A stretch of 64,000 nt of DNA. Source: an uncultured Polaribacter sp. GTDB taxonomy: Bacteria; Bacteroidota; Bacteroidia; Flavobacteriales; Flavobacteriaceae. How positions within the stretch are numbered: the stretch's first letter is position 1; each line of letters begins with the position of its first letter. The stretch spans positions 310,001 to 374,000 of the forward strand of contig NZ_CANMHM010000003.1 of assembly GCF_947497695.1 (NCBI RefSeq), given 5' to 3'. Shown here one piece after another: positions 28,165 to 37,348 of the stretch. Below the pieces are notes generated by a model. It worked only from the letters and a program-made list of their open reading frames with translations, had not been told where the DNA came from and ran no database searches. Made by a program: the position numbers and the translations under genes.

Positions 28165-28440
28165 TTGGTATTATTTTTAATGCCAATTTTTGTACTTTCT
28201 GCTCACGCTTTTAGCGATCATAAGCATGGTGTTTGTACTTCTAAAATTGACAAACATTTTCATGAAAAAGAGATTGATTGTAAATTAGATGTTTACACAA
28301 TAAATACACCTATTTTAGTTAATAATTATGTTGATATTTCTATCGATAATAAAATTTCTAAAGAGGTTAATTTTTACTACACATTTTTAATAAACCATTA
28401 TCAATTACCTTTTTCTTTAAGAGGTCCCCCTGCTTTTTAG
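28165..28440 (+). CDS. Short secreted His/Cys-rich protein upstream of the TonB receptor
   Basis: About 91 residues if the TTG at 28165 is used. The frame stays open back to 28111 and upstream codons read KNIKHLHKHISILLL, a perfect basic n-region for the hydrophobic stretch that follows, but no ATG, GTG or TTG precedes it. The start is therefore uncertain. The signal appears to end at SAHAF. The mature part begins with HKHGVCTSKIDKHFHEKEIDC, with several His and two Cys, suggesting metal or haem binding. It is 42 nt before the TonB-dependent receptor gene and probably acts with it. Confidence 0.55.
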   Translation: MVLFLMPIFVLSAHAFSDHKHGVCTSKIDKHFHEKEIDCKLDVYTINTPILVNNYVDISIDNKISKEVNFYYTFLINHYQLPFSLRGPPAF

Positions 28441-28481
28441 TTAAATAATTTAGATATTTATTTAATTTATCAAAGCAAAAA

Positions 28482-30899
28482 ATGATTCAAAAATTTTTAG
28501 CGTTTGTTTTTGTGTACTTTTTAGTCACATTTACAAATGCACAAGACTGCACATTAACTTTTCAGGGAAAAATTACTGATTTTCATGACAATACATCTAT
28601 TAGTGATGCAACGATTCATGCCATAAATTTAAACAAATTCACCACTTCTAATAGTGATGGTTTTTTTGAAATAAAAAATTTATGTGTGCAAAAATTAGTA
28701 CTTAAAATTCAACATGTTGGTTGTGATTCTAAAACAATTACAATCAATCTTGATAGAAACCTTTTTAAAGAAGTGTTTTTAGAGCATCATTTAAATGAAT
28801 TGAATGAAATTGTTTTGAAAACAAGTTCTAAATTAGAAAAAACGAGTATTGAGCAAAACATCAAAAAAGAAGTTATCGATAATTTTAGTGATAAATCTTT
28901 GGGTAATGCTTTAAATACTTTAAGCGGAGTATCTTCTTTAAATACAGGAAATAGTATTGTAAAACCAATGATACATGGTTTGCATAGTAGTAGACTTTTA
29001 ATCATTAACAACAATGTTCGTCAATTCGACCAAGATTGGGGAGCAGAACATGCACCTAATATAGACATAAATGCTAGTAATAACATTCATGTTATTAAAG
29101 GAGCAAACACTTTAATGTATGGAAGTGATGCTATTGGAGGTTTAATATTAATAAAACCTAAAAAATATGTTGTAAAAGATTCCCTTTTTGGGAGTGCTTT
29201 GCAGACCTTTAATAGCAATGGTTTGGGTGGTACTATAAATGCAGATATTGTAAAAACCTATAAATCTGGTTATTATTCAAAAATTCAAACAAGTTACAAA
29301 CAGTTTGGAGATTTTAATACTGCAGATTACAACCTTTCTAACTCTGGCATTAAAAATGTAAATGCTTCTTTTAGATTTGGTTATAATAGTTTTGAAAAAG
29401 GTTTTGATGCTTATTATAGTTTTGTTAGCAATAATATTGGTATTATTAGAGCTGCCCATGTAGGTAATGTAAATGATTTGGTTAGAGCAATTAATAGTAA
29501 AGAACCCTCATTTATTGATGATTTTTCTTACGCAATTGACAATCCTAAACAAAATGTCATACATCACTTAGCTAAAATTGAAGCCTATAAAAGATTTAAA
29601 GGTCTTGGTAAATTAACGTTACAATACGATTTTCAACTTAATAGAAGAAAAGAATTTGATAGAAGAAGGTCTAGTTTTGTAGATGACCCTGCAGCTGATT
29701 TTAGGCTATTTACAACCTCTTTTCAGCCTAATTTAAAAATAGATGCTGTTGATAATTTAGAAGTAAATACAGGTTTTCTAATCCGTTATCAACAAAATAG
29801 TAATCCTACAGATCCAGAAGTAACAGGTGTTAGAATTCCTCTAATTCCAGATTATGATAAATACGAATCGGGTTTTTATGCTATTGCAAATTATCATTTA
29901 AATACAACTACAGAAATTAGTGGAGGTATTAGATATGATTTTTCAAGAATTGAAGCTGAAAAAGAATACAAAGTATTTGATTGGGAAGAAAATAATTATG
30001 ATAAATTATTTCCAGAATTCACTTCTGGTGTTATCAATAATTTTCAAATAGAAACAAACCCAAAATTCAACTTTCATAATATCTCTGCCAGTTTAGGATT
30101 GACAAAAAGTTTGGATAATGATTTGCATCTTATTTTTAATTATGGTTTGGCTTCAAGAATGCCAAACGCTTCAGAGTTATTTAGTAATGGATTACACCAT
30201 AGTGCAGCAAGAATAGAAACAGGAAGTTTAACCTTACAAAAAGAAGTAGCAAACAAATTTATAGCTTCTTTAGAAAGAAGTAATGAAAACTTTGGCTTTT
30301 CTATGAGTGCATATTACAATTACATGAATGATTTTATTCAGTTAAAACCAGCAGGAGAAGCTTTAACAACCATTAGAGGTGCTTTTATTGAGTGGCAATA
30401 TCACCAAGTAAATGCACAAATATTTGGTTTGGATTTAGATATCAATAAAAAACTATCTAAGCTATTTAATTATAAAGGAAATATTAGTCTTTTACAAGGT
30501 GATAATTTAACTGAAAACAGACCATTAATACTAATGCCATCAACTAATTTTTCTAATACGTTGGCATATAAAAACCAAAGTTTGAATCAGCTTTCTATAA
30601 GTTTTACACAAAATACAGTGCTAAGACAAAATAGGTTTCCTGATGATAACTTTTTTACATTTAACCCAATTTCTCAAGAAGATGTTTATGTAGATATAAG
30701 TTCACCTACAAGAACATTTACACTTTTTAATTTTAATAGTGCAGCCAATTTTAAGTTGTCTAAAAAAACAAACTTAAATATTGCCTTTAATATAGAAAAT
30801 GTATTTAATGTTTCTTATAGAAATTACTTAAATAGACTGCGTTATTTTGCAGATGAATTGGGAAGAAACTTTAATTTAAAATTTAAAATCAATTATTAA
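28482..30899 (+). CDS. TonB-dependent outer membrane receptor
   Basis: 805 residues. A signal peptide ending at TNAQ is followed by a carboxypeptidase-regulatory-like domain (FQGKITDFHDNTSISDATIHA, about residues 25-105), as in many Bacteroidetes receptors. The plug domain (about 120-230) contains NALNTLSGVSSL and HGLHSSRLLIINNNVRQ, then INASNNIHVIKGANTLMYGSDAIGG, and the beta-barrel ends with an aromatic-rich FNLKFKINY. It imports a ligand using TonB energy. The histidine-rich proteins on both sides point to a divalent metal (for example zinc) or a metal complex, which is inference. Confidence 0.92.
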   Translation: MIQKFLAFVFVYFLVTFTNAQDCTLTFQGKITDFHDNTSISDATIHAINLNKFTTSNSDGFFEIKNLCVQKLVLKIQHVGCDSKTITINLDRNLFKEVFLEHHLNELNEIVLKTSSKLEKTSIEQNIKKEVIDNFSDKSLGNALNTLSGVSSLNTGNSIVKPMIHGLHSSRLLIINNNVRQFDQDWGAEHAPNIDINASNNIHVIKGANTLMYGSDAIGGLILIKPKKYVVKDSLFGSALQTFNSNGLGGTINADIVKTYKSGYYSKIQTSYKQFGDFNTADYNLSNSGIKNVNASFRFGYNSFEKGFDAYYSFVSNNIGIIRAAHVGNVNDLVRAINSKEPSFIDDFSYAIDNPKQNVIHHLAKIEAYKRFKGLGKLTLQYDFQLNRRKEFDRRRSSFVDDPAADFRLFTTSFQPNLKIDAVDNLEVNTGFLIRYQQNSNPTDPEVTGVRIPLIPDYDKYESGFYAIANYHLNTTTEISGGIRYDFSRIEAEKEYKVFDWEENNYDKLFPEFTSGVINNFQIETNPKFNFHNISASLGLTKSLDNDLHLIFNYGLASRMPNASELFSNGLHHSAARIETGSLTLQKEVANKFIASLERSNENFGFSMSAYYNYMNDFIQLKPAGEALTTIRGAFIEWQYHQVNAQIFGLDLDINKKLSKLFNYKGNISLLQGDNLTENRPLILMPSTNFSNTLAYKNQSLNQLSISFTQNTVLRQNRFPDDNFFTFNPISQEDVYVDISSPTRTFTLFNFNSAANFKLSKKTNLNIAFNIENVFNVSYRNYLNRLRYFADELGRNFNLKFKINY

Positions 30900-30921
30900 A
30901 ATAAATTTAAAAACAATTACA

Positions 30922-31548
30922 ATGAAAACAATTAACACACAAAAAACAATCAAATTAGTAGCAATTATATTTATATCAGCTTTAAGCTTTACTGCTTGTT
31001 CTGATGATCATGACCATGATGATCACGATGATCATGAACATGAAGATGAAATTACACAAGTAGTTTATACACTTACCAACACTTCTGATGCTAAAGACAC
31101 TGTAACATTTACTTTTACGGATGAAGATGGTGAAGGTGGTGCAGAAGGAACTCCTAATGTTGTAGGATCTTTAAAAGCAAATACTTCTTACACAGGTGTT
31201 TTAAAATTAAAAAACCTTGAAGATAATGAAGATGTAAGTGCAGAAATTATAGAAATGGATGCAGAAGATCATGAGGTATTTTACACAACAGACATAGCTG
31301 GTTTGGTATTTACTACTACAGATGAAGACGCAAATGGACATGCTCTAGGATTTGAAAACACAGCAACAACAGCAAATGCAGGTTCTGGTTCTTTAACAAT
31401 CTCTGTAATTCATGAAGCTAAAAAGCCAAATGATGGTACAATTACAGATGCTTTATCTGGTGCTGGCACAACAGATACTGAAGTTAGCTTTAAAAATATT
31501 TCTGTTAGTGGTGCAGCTGTTCTAGAAGCTGTAAAAACTCTAAAATAA
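30922..31548 (+). CDS. His/Asp-rich lipoprotein, probable metal-binding partner of the receptor
   Basis: 208 residues. The signal ends in a lipobox (LSFTAC), followed at once by a cluster of His and Asp (SDDHDHDDHDDHEHEDE), a low-affinity divalent metal-binding stretch. The rest is beta-rich, with repeats such as DSVTFTFTDEDGEGG-like segments and acidic residues (FTTTDEDANGHALGF). The protein is 23 nt after the TonB receptor gene and ends at a strong terminator. Flavobacterial receptors of this type often have such a lipoprotein. A role in capturing zinc or a similar metal at the surface is inferred from composition and position. Confidence 0.75.
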   Translation: MKTINTQKTIKLVAIIFISALSFTACSDDHDHDDHDDHEHEDEITQVVYTLTNTSDAKDTVTFTFTDEDGEGGAEGTPNVVGSLKANTSYTGVLKLKNLEDNEDVSAEIIEMDAEDHEVFYTTDIAGLVFTTTDEDANGHALGFENTATTANAGSGSLTISVIHEAKKPNDGTITDALSGAGTTDTEVSFKNISVSGAAVLEAVKTLK

Positions 31549-31581
31549 AAGATTTGCTCTTTTATTTTAAATAAATACTGT

Positions 31582-31613
31582 AAAAAGCGTTACTTAATTG
31601 TAACGCTTTTTTT
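31582..31613 (+). terminator. Intrinsic terminator of the TonB receptor operon
   Basis: A perfect 12-bp stem AAAAAGCGTTAC/GTAACGCTTTTT with a 6-nt loop, followed by more T residues. Confidence 0.9.
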
Positions 31614-31805
31614 ATTTAAAAATTAAACAACTTTACAGTTGAAAAAATTATTTCTAAATTGGTTTATAGTTTTAACGTTAAACTAGTTTAAGTTTTTAAC
31701 TTCTAATTATTATCCTATTTTTAGTTAAAGGATGGGTACATTTTTTCTTTCTATTTTTTTTTGGATTTTTTGTAATAATTTTTCTTTTGATAAGATAGCT
31801 TTTTA

Positions 31806-33182
31806 CTAATACACATGCTCAGTGCTTTTTAGCCTGCTTAAAACAACCAATGCAGCTACAAAAAATAAGGCTAAAGAAAGTACACTCCATTGCATAGAAT
31901 CTGTTAAATAGATTAAAAAACCAAACACAAAGGTCCCTATAACAATCGCTATTTTTTCTGTAACATCGTAAAAACTAAAATAAGTGGCGTTGTCTTCTGT
32001 TTTTGGTAATAATTTAGAATAGGTAGAACGTGTTAAAGATTGTATAGCTCCCAAAACCAAGCCTAAAAAACCACCCAAAGCATAAAAGTAATTTTGCACG
32101 TTTGCCAACTCTTTTTGTAACATAAAGGCAGAAAAACATACTAAAATCCAGATGAAAAGTGTCATTTTTATTGCTTTAAAATTACCATATTTTTTAGAAA
32201 TATTAGAAAACAAATACGCCCCTAAAATTGCTACAAACTGAATTAACAAAACAGTTACAATTAAATTAGTAGTACCCAAACCTAACTCTGAAGATCCAAA
32301 AATAGTTGCTAATAAAATAATAGTTTGCACACCAACACTCAGTAAAAAGAAAGCTATTAAAAAGTTTCTTAATGTTGGATAATTTTTTAGCTCAATCCAT
32401 ACTTTTTTCAATTCTTTAAAACCTTTCCATATAAAATCTTTTTCTGGTTTTCTGTTGAATACGTTATTTGGTAGTTTTTTAAAGGTAATTTGTGCAAAAC
32501 CAATCCACCATAAACCTACCATTACAAAAGAAATTCGCATTGCTTTTAATGATGCTAAGTTTTTAGCTGTTTCTGTAGCTTGTGCAATTTCGGCTTCGTT
32601 ACCACTTGCTAAAATCGTTTCAGAAATACTTAAATCGAAACCAAAAGTATTGGGAGCTAAAATCATCCCTAAGCAAAATAAAAGTAGTATTATAGAACCT
32701 ATATAACCATGTATAAAACCTTTAGCACTTGCAGCATCTTGTTGTTCTGGATGTGCAACTTCTGGCAAATAAGAATTGTAAAAAACAATACTAGACCAAA
32801 AACCAATACTTGCTAAAATGGTACAAATAATACCAATCCAAGCAGTGTTTATATCTTTAAAAAAATACATACTTATTACAGACAAACCTCCTAACCAACA
32901 AAAAAACTTCATAAATTTTAATTTGTTGCCTGTGTAATCTGCTATGGCAGATAAAATTGGCGACATAAATGCCACAATTAAAAAAGAAAAAGAGAGTGCA
33001 TAACTATATAATGTATCTGGATAATCCCATTTCATCCCTAAAAAAACAACCGTTTTACCCTCTGTAATTGCACTGTAAAATAATGGAAAAACAGCGGTAC
33101 TTATCACCAAAGAATAAACTGAATTAGCCCAGTCATAAAAAGCCCAAGCATTTATTAATTTTTTATCTCCTATTTTTAGCAT
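31806..33182 (-). CDS. MFS transporter, UMF1/Atg22-like family
   Basis: 458 residues from the ATG at 33182; an upstream in-frame TTG at 33209 is rejected because the ATG gives the conserved start MLKIGDKKLINAWAFYDWANS. The AWAFYDWANSVYSLVI motif in helix 1 is diagnostic for the UMF1 (Atg22-like) branch of the major facilitator superfamily. About twelve membrane helices are predicted, with a long cytoplasmic loop after helix 6. Substrates in bacteria are not known; eukaryotic relatives export amino acids from vacuoles. The gene stands alone. Confidence 0.88.
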   Translation of the reverse strand: MLKIGDKKLINAWAFYDWANSVYSLVISTAVFPLFYSAITEGKTVVFLGMKWDYPDTLYSYALSFSFLIVAFMSPILSAIADYTGNKLKFMKFFCWLGGLSVISMYFFKDINTAWIGIICTILASIGFWSSIVFYNSYLPEVAHPEQQDAASAKGFIHGYIGSIILLLFCLGMILAPNTFGFDLSISETILASGNEAEIAQATETAKNLASLKAMRISFVMVGLWWIGFAQITFKKLPNNVFNRKPEKDFIWKGFKELKKVWIELKNYPTLRNFLIAFFLLSVGVQTIILLATIFGSSELGLGTTNLIVTVLLIQFVAILGAYLFSNISKKYGNFKAIKMTLFIWILVCFSAFMLQKELANVQNYFYALGGFLGLVLGAIQSLTRSTYSKLLPKTEDNATYFSFYDVTEKIAIVIGTFVFGFLIYLTDSMQWSVLSLALFFVAALVVLSRLKSTEHVY

Positions 33183-33417
33183 AAATTCAGTTTTATAATA
33201 ACCCTCCAAAATTTATTTTGGAACGACCACAATATAGTAAATCTATTTCTTTTCTATTAAAGAATAAAAAATCTGGAATGTGGATTACTTGTTTGATAAT
33301 TTTAAAAATGGCGAAACCTAAATTGGTTCTATAAAAATTACATATTATAATTATTTTTGAACTATTTAAAACCTATTTAAGCACTGTATCGTATATATTG
33401 TAACTAAAAACTATTTT

Positions 33418-34149
33418 ATGATGACAAAATATATTTACCTTTTCTTAATAGTTAGCTCTAACAGTTTGTTTGGGTGTACTGAAAATAATATTGATGATTC
33501 TATATCTCTTGAACCCAAAATTGAGAATAACAATGCTAAAGATTCTATAAAACCTAATCAACAAAAAAAATATAAAATGTTAGCTTTAGGAGATAGTTAC
33601 ACTATAGGACAAGGAGTTTGTACTACTTGTAGTTTTCCTGAACAACTAAAATCTAAAACAGAAACAGAGATAAAAAATAGCAGTATCAACTTAAAAATAA
33701 TTGCAAAAACAGGTTGGACAACCACTAACTTGATGAATAATATTCCTAAAAACTTATCTACTGATTATGATTTTGTAACGCTATTAATTGGTGTAAATAA
33801 TCAATATCAAAGAGTAAATTTTGATGTTTATAAAAAAGAATTTCCAGAACTGGTAAACAAAGCTATTAAAGCTGTAAAAGGAGATAAAACAAAGTTAGTT
33901 GTTATTTCAATTCCAGATTATGCTTATACACCTTTTGGCAATGGTAACATAAAAATTAGTGAAGAACTAAAAATATATAATTCTTTTGCCAAAGAATATT
34001 GTAAAAGTAACTCAATTCAATTTTTAAATATTACTGACATCACTGAAAATGGTTTAAACCAGCCAGAATTGGTTGCAAATGACAATTTGCATCCATCAAA
34101 AATAGCTTATAAAAAATTTGTAGAAAGATTATTTCCTTTGTTTTTATAA
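33418..34149 (+). CDS. SGNH/GDSL-family lipoprotein hydrolase
   Basis: 243 residues (Met1 or Met2 are both possible starts). The signal ends with SLFGC, a lipobox. The SGNH blocks are all present: MLALGDSYTIGQG (Ser), TGWTTTN (Gly region), LLIGVNNQYQ (Asn) and DNLHPSKIAY (Asp, His). Enzymes of this family are esterases or lipases acting on lipid, carbohydrate or peptidoglycan acyl groups; which applies here is unknown. The Asp-rich spacer after the lipid site suggests surface display. Confidence 0.85.
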   Translation: MMTKYIYLFLIVSSNSLFGCTENNIDDSISLEPKIENNNAKDSIKPNQQKKYKMLALGDSYTIGQGVCTTCSFPEQLKSKTETEIKNSSINLKIIAKTGWTTTNLMNNIPKNLSTDYDFVTLLIGVNNQYQRVNFDVYKKEFPELVNKAIKAVKGDKTKLVVISIPDYAYTPFGNGNIKISEELKIYNSFAKEYCKSNSIQFLNITDITENGLNQPELVANDNLHPSKIAYKKFVERLFPLFL

Positions 34150-34178
34150 ATGGTTATTGATAAAAAATAAACAAATAG

Positions 34179-34216
34179 CAAAAAAAATCATTAACCCTAA
34201 AACAGAGTTAATGATT
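34179..34216 (-). terminator. Terminator of the M48 protease gene
   Basis: AATCATTAAC (34186-34195) and GTTAATGATT (34207-34216) form a perfect 10-bp stem. On the minus strand it is followed by eight T residues. It also separates two convergent genes. Confidence 0.8.
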
Positions 34217-34251
34217 GTTAATATTTTTAGTTTTATTAAATTAACTAAATG

Positions 34252-35061
34252 TTATTTTCCTGCATTATATTGTGCTGCAAACTTTTTAGCAGTAGGTAAA
34301 TAATTTCTTAAATCTGCTATTCTAGAGGCATTAGAAGGGTGTGTACTTAACATTTCTGGCTGAGAACTTCCTCCTCCAGCTCTTTGGCTCATTCTTACCC
34401 AAACTTCAGCTGCTTCTCTTCCATCATAACCTGCCATAATCATAAAAACTAAACCTAATCTATCTGCTTCTTGTTCGTGAACTCTACTAAACTTTAACAT
34501 TCCTAAGCCAGAGCCAATTCCAAATGCAGTATTCCATAATTGTTGTGTTCTAGGGTCTTTATTTGATGTACCTAAAGCAACAGCTAAACCACCAATTTGT
34601 TGCATTTGTCCTTGAGACATTCTTTCTTGTCCGTGTTTTGCAAAAGCATGTGCAACTTCATGCCCCATTACTGCTGCAACGCCATTTTCATTGGCACAAA
34701 TTGGCATAATACCAGTATAAAAAACAACTTTTCCTCCTGGCATACACCAAGCATTTACAGTTTCGTCATCAATTAAATTAAATTCCCATTTATAAGAATT
34801 TGCTTCTGCACTCATATTATTGGCACGCATAAAACGATCTACAGCTGCAGAAATATTTTTACCAACACTTTTAATTTGGTTACTCATTGTTGCATTTGTA
34901 GAAACTTTATTTTCTTGTAAAAAACTACTGTATTGAGCAAAACTAGCTGGTAATACCTGTGCATCACTTACAAAATTTACACGTTTTCTACCTGTAATTG
35001 GTACAGTACTACATTCTACAAAAAGGAAAACTGTTAAAACTAAAAAAACTATTTTTTTCAT
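34252..35061 (-). CDS. M48-family metalloprotease lipoprotein
   Basis: 269 residues. The N-terminus is a lipoprotein signal (FLVLTVFLFVECS). The zinc-binding HExxH motif is in VMGHEVAHAFAKHG near residue 135, with the third ligand Glu in VHEQEADRLGLVFM. The family includes BepA/LoiP-type periplasmic quality-control proteases that degrade misfolded outer-membrane proteins. The Gly-rich segment GGLAVALGTSN is typical of these. It is predicted to sit on the periplasmic face. It has its own terminator. Confidence 0.9.
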   Translation of the reverse strand: MKKIVFLVLTVFLFVECSTVPITGRKRVNFVSDAQVLPASFAQYSSFLQENKVSTNATMSNQIKSVGKNISAAVDRFMRANNMSAEANSYKWEFNLIDDETVNAWCMPGGKVVFYTGIMPICANENGVAAVMGHEVAHAFAKHGQERMSQGQMQQIGGLAVALGTSNKDPRTQQLWNTAFGIGSGLGMLKFSRVHEQEADRLGLVFMIMAGYDGREAAEVWVRMSQRAGGGSSQPEMLSTHPSNASRIADLRNYLPTAKKFAAQYNAGK

Positions 35062-35244
35062 CTATTTCTATTTTATGTTAACATTTATTAGACACAAAAA
35101 CTTATAAATTGTCACTATTTAACAATTTTTATGATTTTATAAAATTACATAATCTAGCTTTATCAAAAAAATATATTTATTTTTAACTTTCATTTTGTAA
35201 TTTTTCTATCAAAAAATCGTCAAAAATATAAACATCTTAAATTT

Positions 35245-35724
35245 ATGAAAAATATTTTATCTATACTATCTCTTCTTTTTTTGATTAGCTGTTCTAGCAA
35301 TGCACAAGTAGCATCCAAAGAAAAAAAAATAAATAAAATTACAAAAACAAATGCTGAATGGAAACAACAATTAACATCAATTCAGTATTATATTTTAAGA
35401 GAAGCAGGAACAGAAAGACCCTTTACAAGTGATTTAAACTCAAATAAAAAGAAAGGAACTTACGTTTGTGCTGCCTGCAAAACACCACTTTACAAATCTG
35501 AACATAAATTTGATTCAGGTACTGGTTGGCCTTCTTTTGATAGGGCTGTTAAAGAAAATGTTGCATTAGATGTAGATTATAAAATTGGGTATGCAAGAAC
35601 AGAATTAAAATGCAATATTTGTGATGGTCATTTAGGACATTCTTTTAATGATGGTCCAACAAAAACAACAGGTAAAAGACATTGCATTAATGGTGCTGCT
35701 TTACTTTTTATTGCTAAAGAATAA
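35245..35724 (+). CDS. msrB: Peptide-methionine (R)-S-oxide reductase MsrB, lipoprotein form
   Basis: 159 residues. A lipobox (FLISC) makes it an envelope-anchored enzyme, unlike the cytoplasmic form. The MsrB domain has the zinc-binding pairs CAAC (GTYVCAACKTPLY) and CNIC (ELKCNICDGHLGH), the substrate block FDSGTGWPSF, and the catalytic Cys in KRHCINGAALLF. It reduces the R-epimer of methionine sulfoxide in proteins of the periplasm, probably with thioredoxin-like partners. Confidence 0.93.
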   Translation: MKNILSILSLLFLISCSSNAQVASKEKKINKITKTNAEWKQQLTSIQYYILREAGTERPFTSDLNSNKKKGTYVCAACKTPLYKSEHKFDSGTGWPSFDRAVKENVALDVDYKIGYARTELKCNICDGHLGHSFNDGPTKTTGKRHCINGAALLFIAKE

Positions 35725-35837
35725 AGAGAAACTTTAACCTATATTATAAAATTCTGTAAACTTTTTGTTTTTTTGAATAAAAATAAAATCTATTTAAAAA
35801 AGTATTCTTAATCAGTTTACAAATCGTCTCTAATACT

Positions 35838-35867
35838 TATATTTGTCTTTCCTAAAAAAAGACAAAT
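35838..35867 (+). promoter_or_regulatory. ffh promoter box overlapped by a 10-bp inverted repeat
   Basis: TATATTTG (35838-35845) matches TAnnTTTG. ATTTGTCTTT (35841-35850) and AAAGACAAAT (35858-35867) form a perfect inverted repeat that runs from inside the -7 box to one base before the ATG. Confidence 0.55.
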
Positions 35868-35868
35868 T

Positions 35869-37197
35869 ATGTTTAATAATTTAAGCGATAAATTAGATAA
35901 AGCCTTACATACTTTAAAAGGGCATGGTAAAATTACTGAAGTAAATGTTGCAGAAACATTAAAAGAAGTTAGAAGAGCATTATTAGATGCAGATGTTAAC
36001 TTTAAAATTGCCAAAGAATTTACCAAAAGAGTGCAAACCAAAGCAATAGGACAAAACGTTTTAACAACGTTAAATCCAGGGCAATTGATGGTAAAGTTAG
36101 TTAAAGATGAACTAACGGACTTAATGGGAGGAGAAACTGTAGGAGTTAATTTAGGTGGTTCACCAACCGTTATTTTAATGTCTGGTTTACAAGGTTCTGG
36201 TAAAACTACTTTTTCAGGAAAATTAGCAAACTATTTAAAAGATAAAAAATCTAAACAAGTTTTATTAGTTGGGTGTGATGTTTACAGACCTGCAGCAATT
36301 AATCAATTACAAGTTGTTGGAGAACAAATTGGTGTTGAAGTTTATGCAGAAGTTGGCAACAACAATCCTGTAGAAATTTCTCAGAATGCCATCAAACATG
36401 CAAAAGCAACTGGTAAAAATGTAGTGATTATTGATACTGCTGGTCGTTTGGCTGTTGATGAAGAAATGATGACTGAAATTTCTAACATTCACAAAGCAAT
36501 TACACCACAAGAAACCTTGTTTGTAGTAGATTCTATGACAGGACAAGATGCTGTAAATACAGCAAAAGCCTTTAATGATATCTTAAATTTTGATGGAGTT
36601 ATTCTTACAAAATTAGATGGAGATACAAGAGGTGGTGCTGCACTTTCTATTAAATCTGTTGTTGACAAACCAATTAAATTTATTGGTACTGGAGAAAAAA
36701 TGGATGCTATTGATGTTTTTCATCCAGATAGAATGGCAGATCGTATTTTAGGAATGGGAGATGTTGTTTCTTTGGTAGAAAGAGCTCAAGATCAATATGA
36801 TGAAGAAGAAGCCAGAAAATTACAGAAAAAAATTGCTAAAAATCAGTTTGGTTTTGATGACTTTTTAAGTCAGATTCAACAAATAAAAAAGATGGGTAGC
36901 ATGAAAGATTTGGTAGGTATGATTCCTGGTGCTGGTAAAGCTATGAAAGATGTAGATATTGATGATGATGCTTTTAAAGGCATAGAAGCAATTATACATT
37001 CTATGACCCCAACAGAAAGAAGCACACCAACAACTATTAATGCAAGTAGAAAAAAAAGAATAGCAAAAGGATCTGGAACATCAATACAAGAAGTAAATCA
37101 GCTTATGAAACAGTTTAACCAAATGAGTAAAATGATGAAGATGATGCAAGGTGGAGGTGGCAAAAAGATGATGCAAATGATGAAAGGAATGAAGTAA
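35869..37197 (+). CDS. ffh: Signal recognition particle protein Ffh
   Basis: 442 residues. The N domain (about 1-90) is followed by the GTPase G domain: GLQGSGKTTFSGKLA (P-loop), DVYRPAAINQL, DTAGRLAVDEEMM, TKLDGDTRGGAAL. The C-terminal M domain (from about 325) is Met-rich (QFNQMSKMMKMMQGGGGKKM), binding signal sequences and 4.5S RNA. It delivers ribosome-nascent chains to FtsY at the membrane. It is the first gene after its promoter; folD is about 150 nt downstream across a heptamer repeat. Confidence 0.97.
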   Translation: MFNNLSDKLDKALHTLKGHGKITEVNVAETLKEVRRALLDADVNFKIAKEFTKRVQTKAIGQNVLTTLNPGQLMVKLVKDELTDLMGGETVGVNLGGSPTVILMSGLQGSGKTTFSGKLANYLKDKKSKQVLLVGCDVYRPAAINQLQVVGEQIGVEVYAEVGNNNPVEISQNAIKHAKATGKNVVIIDTAGRLAVDEEMMTEISNIHKAITPQETLFVVDSMTGQDAVNTAKAFNDILNFDGVILTKLDGDTRGGAALSIKSVVDKPIKFIGTGEKMDAIDVFHPDRMADRILGMGDVVSLVERAQDQYDEEEARKLQKKIAKNQFGFDDFLSQIQQIKKMGSMKDLVGMIPGAGKAMKDVDIDDDAFKGIEAIIHSMTPTERSTPTTINASRKKRIAKGSGTSIQEVNQLMKQFNQMSKMMKMMQGGGGKKMMQMMKGMK

Positions 37198-37209
37198 AGT
37201 ATGAGTCTA

Positions 37210-37251
37210 AGTTAGCAGTTAGCAGTTAGCAGTTAGCAGTTAGCAGTTAGC
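37210..37251. repeat. Tandem heptamer repeat AGTTAGC x6
   Basis: Six perfect head-to-tail copies of AGTTAGC lie just after the ffh stop codon. A sister motif, AGTTGGC x3, occurs at 51066-51086. Confidence 0.95.
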
Positions 37252-37348
37252 AAAAATGAAAAACTTTGAAACTTAAAGTAAATATTTAAAAAAGCATAAA
37301 ATTTCTAGTACAAAATACTTTTATTGAAATTTAAAACATACTTAAATT

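Noticed and set aside
37210..37251. CRISPR array
   Set aside because: The heptamers are head to tail without spacers.
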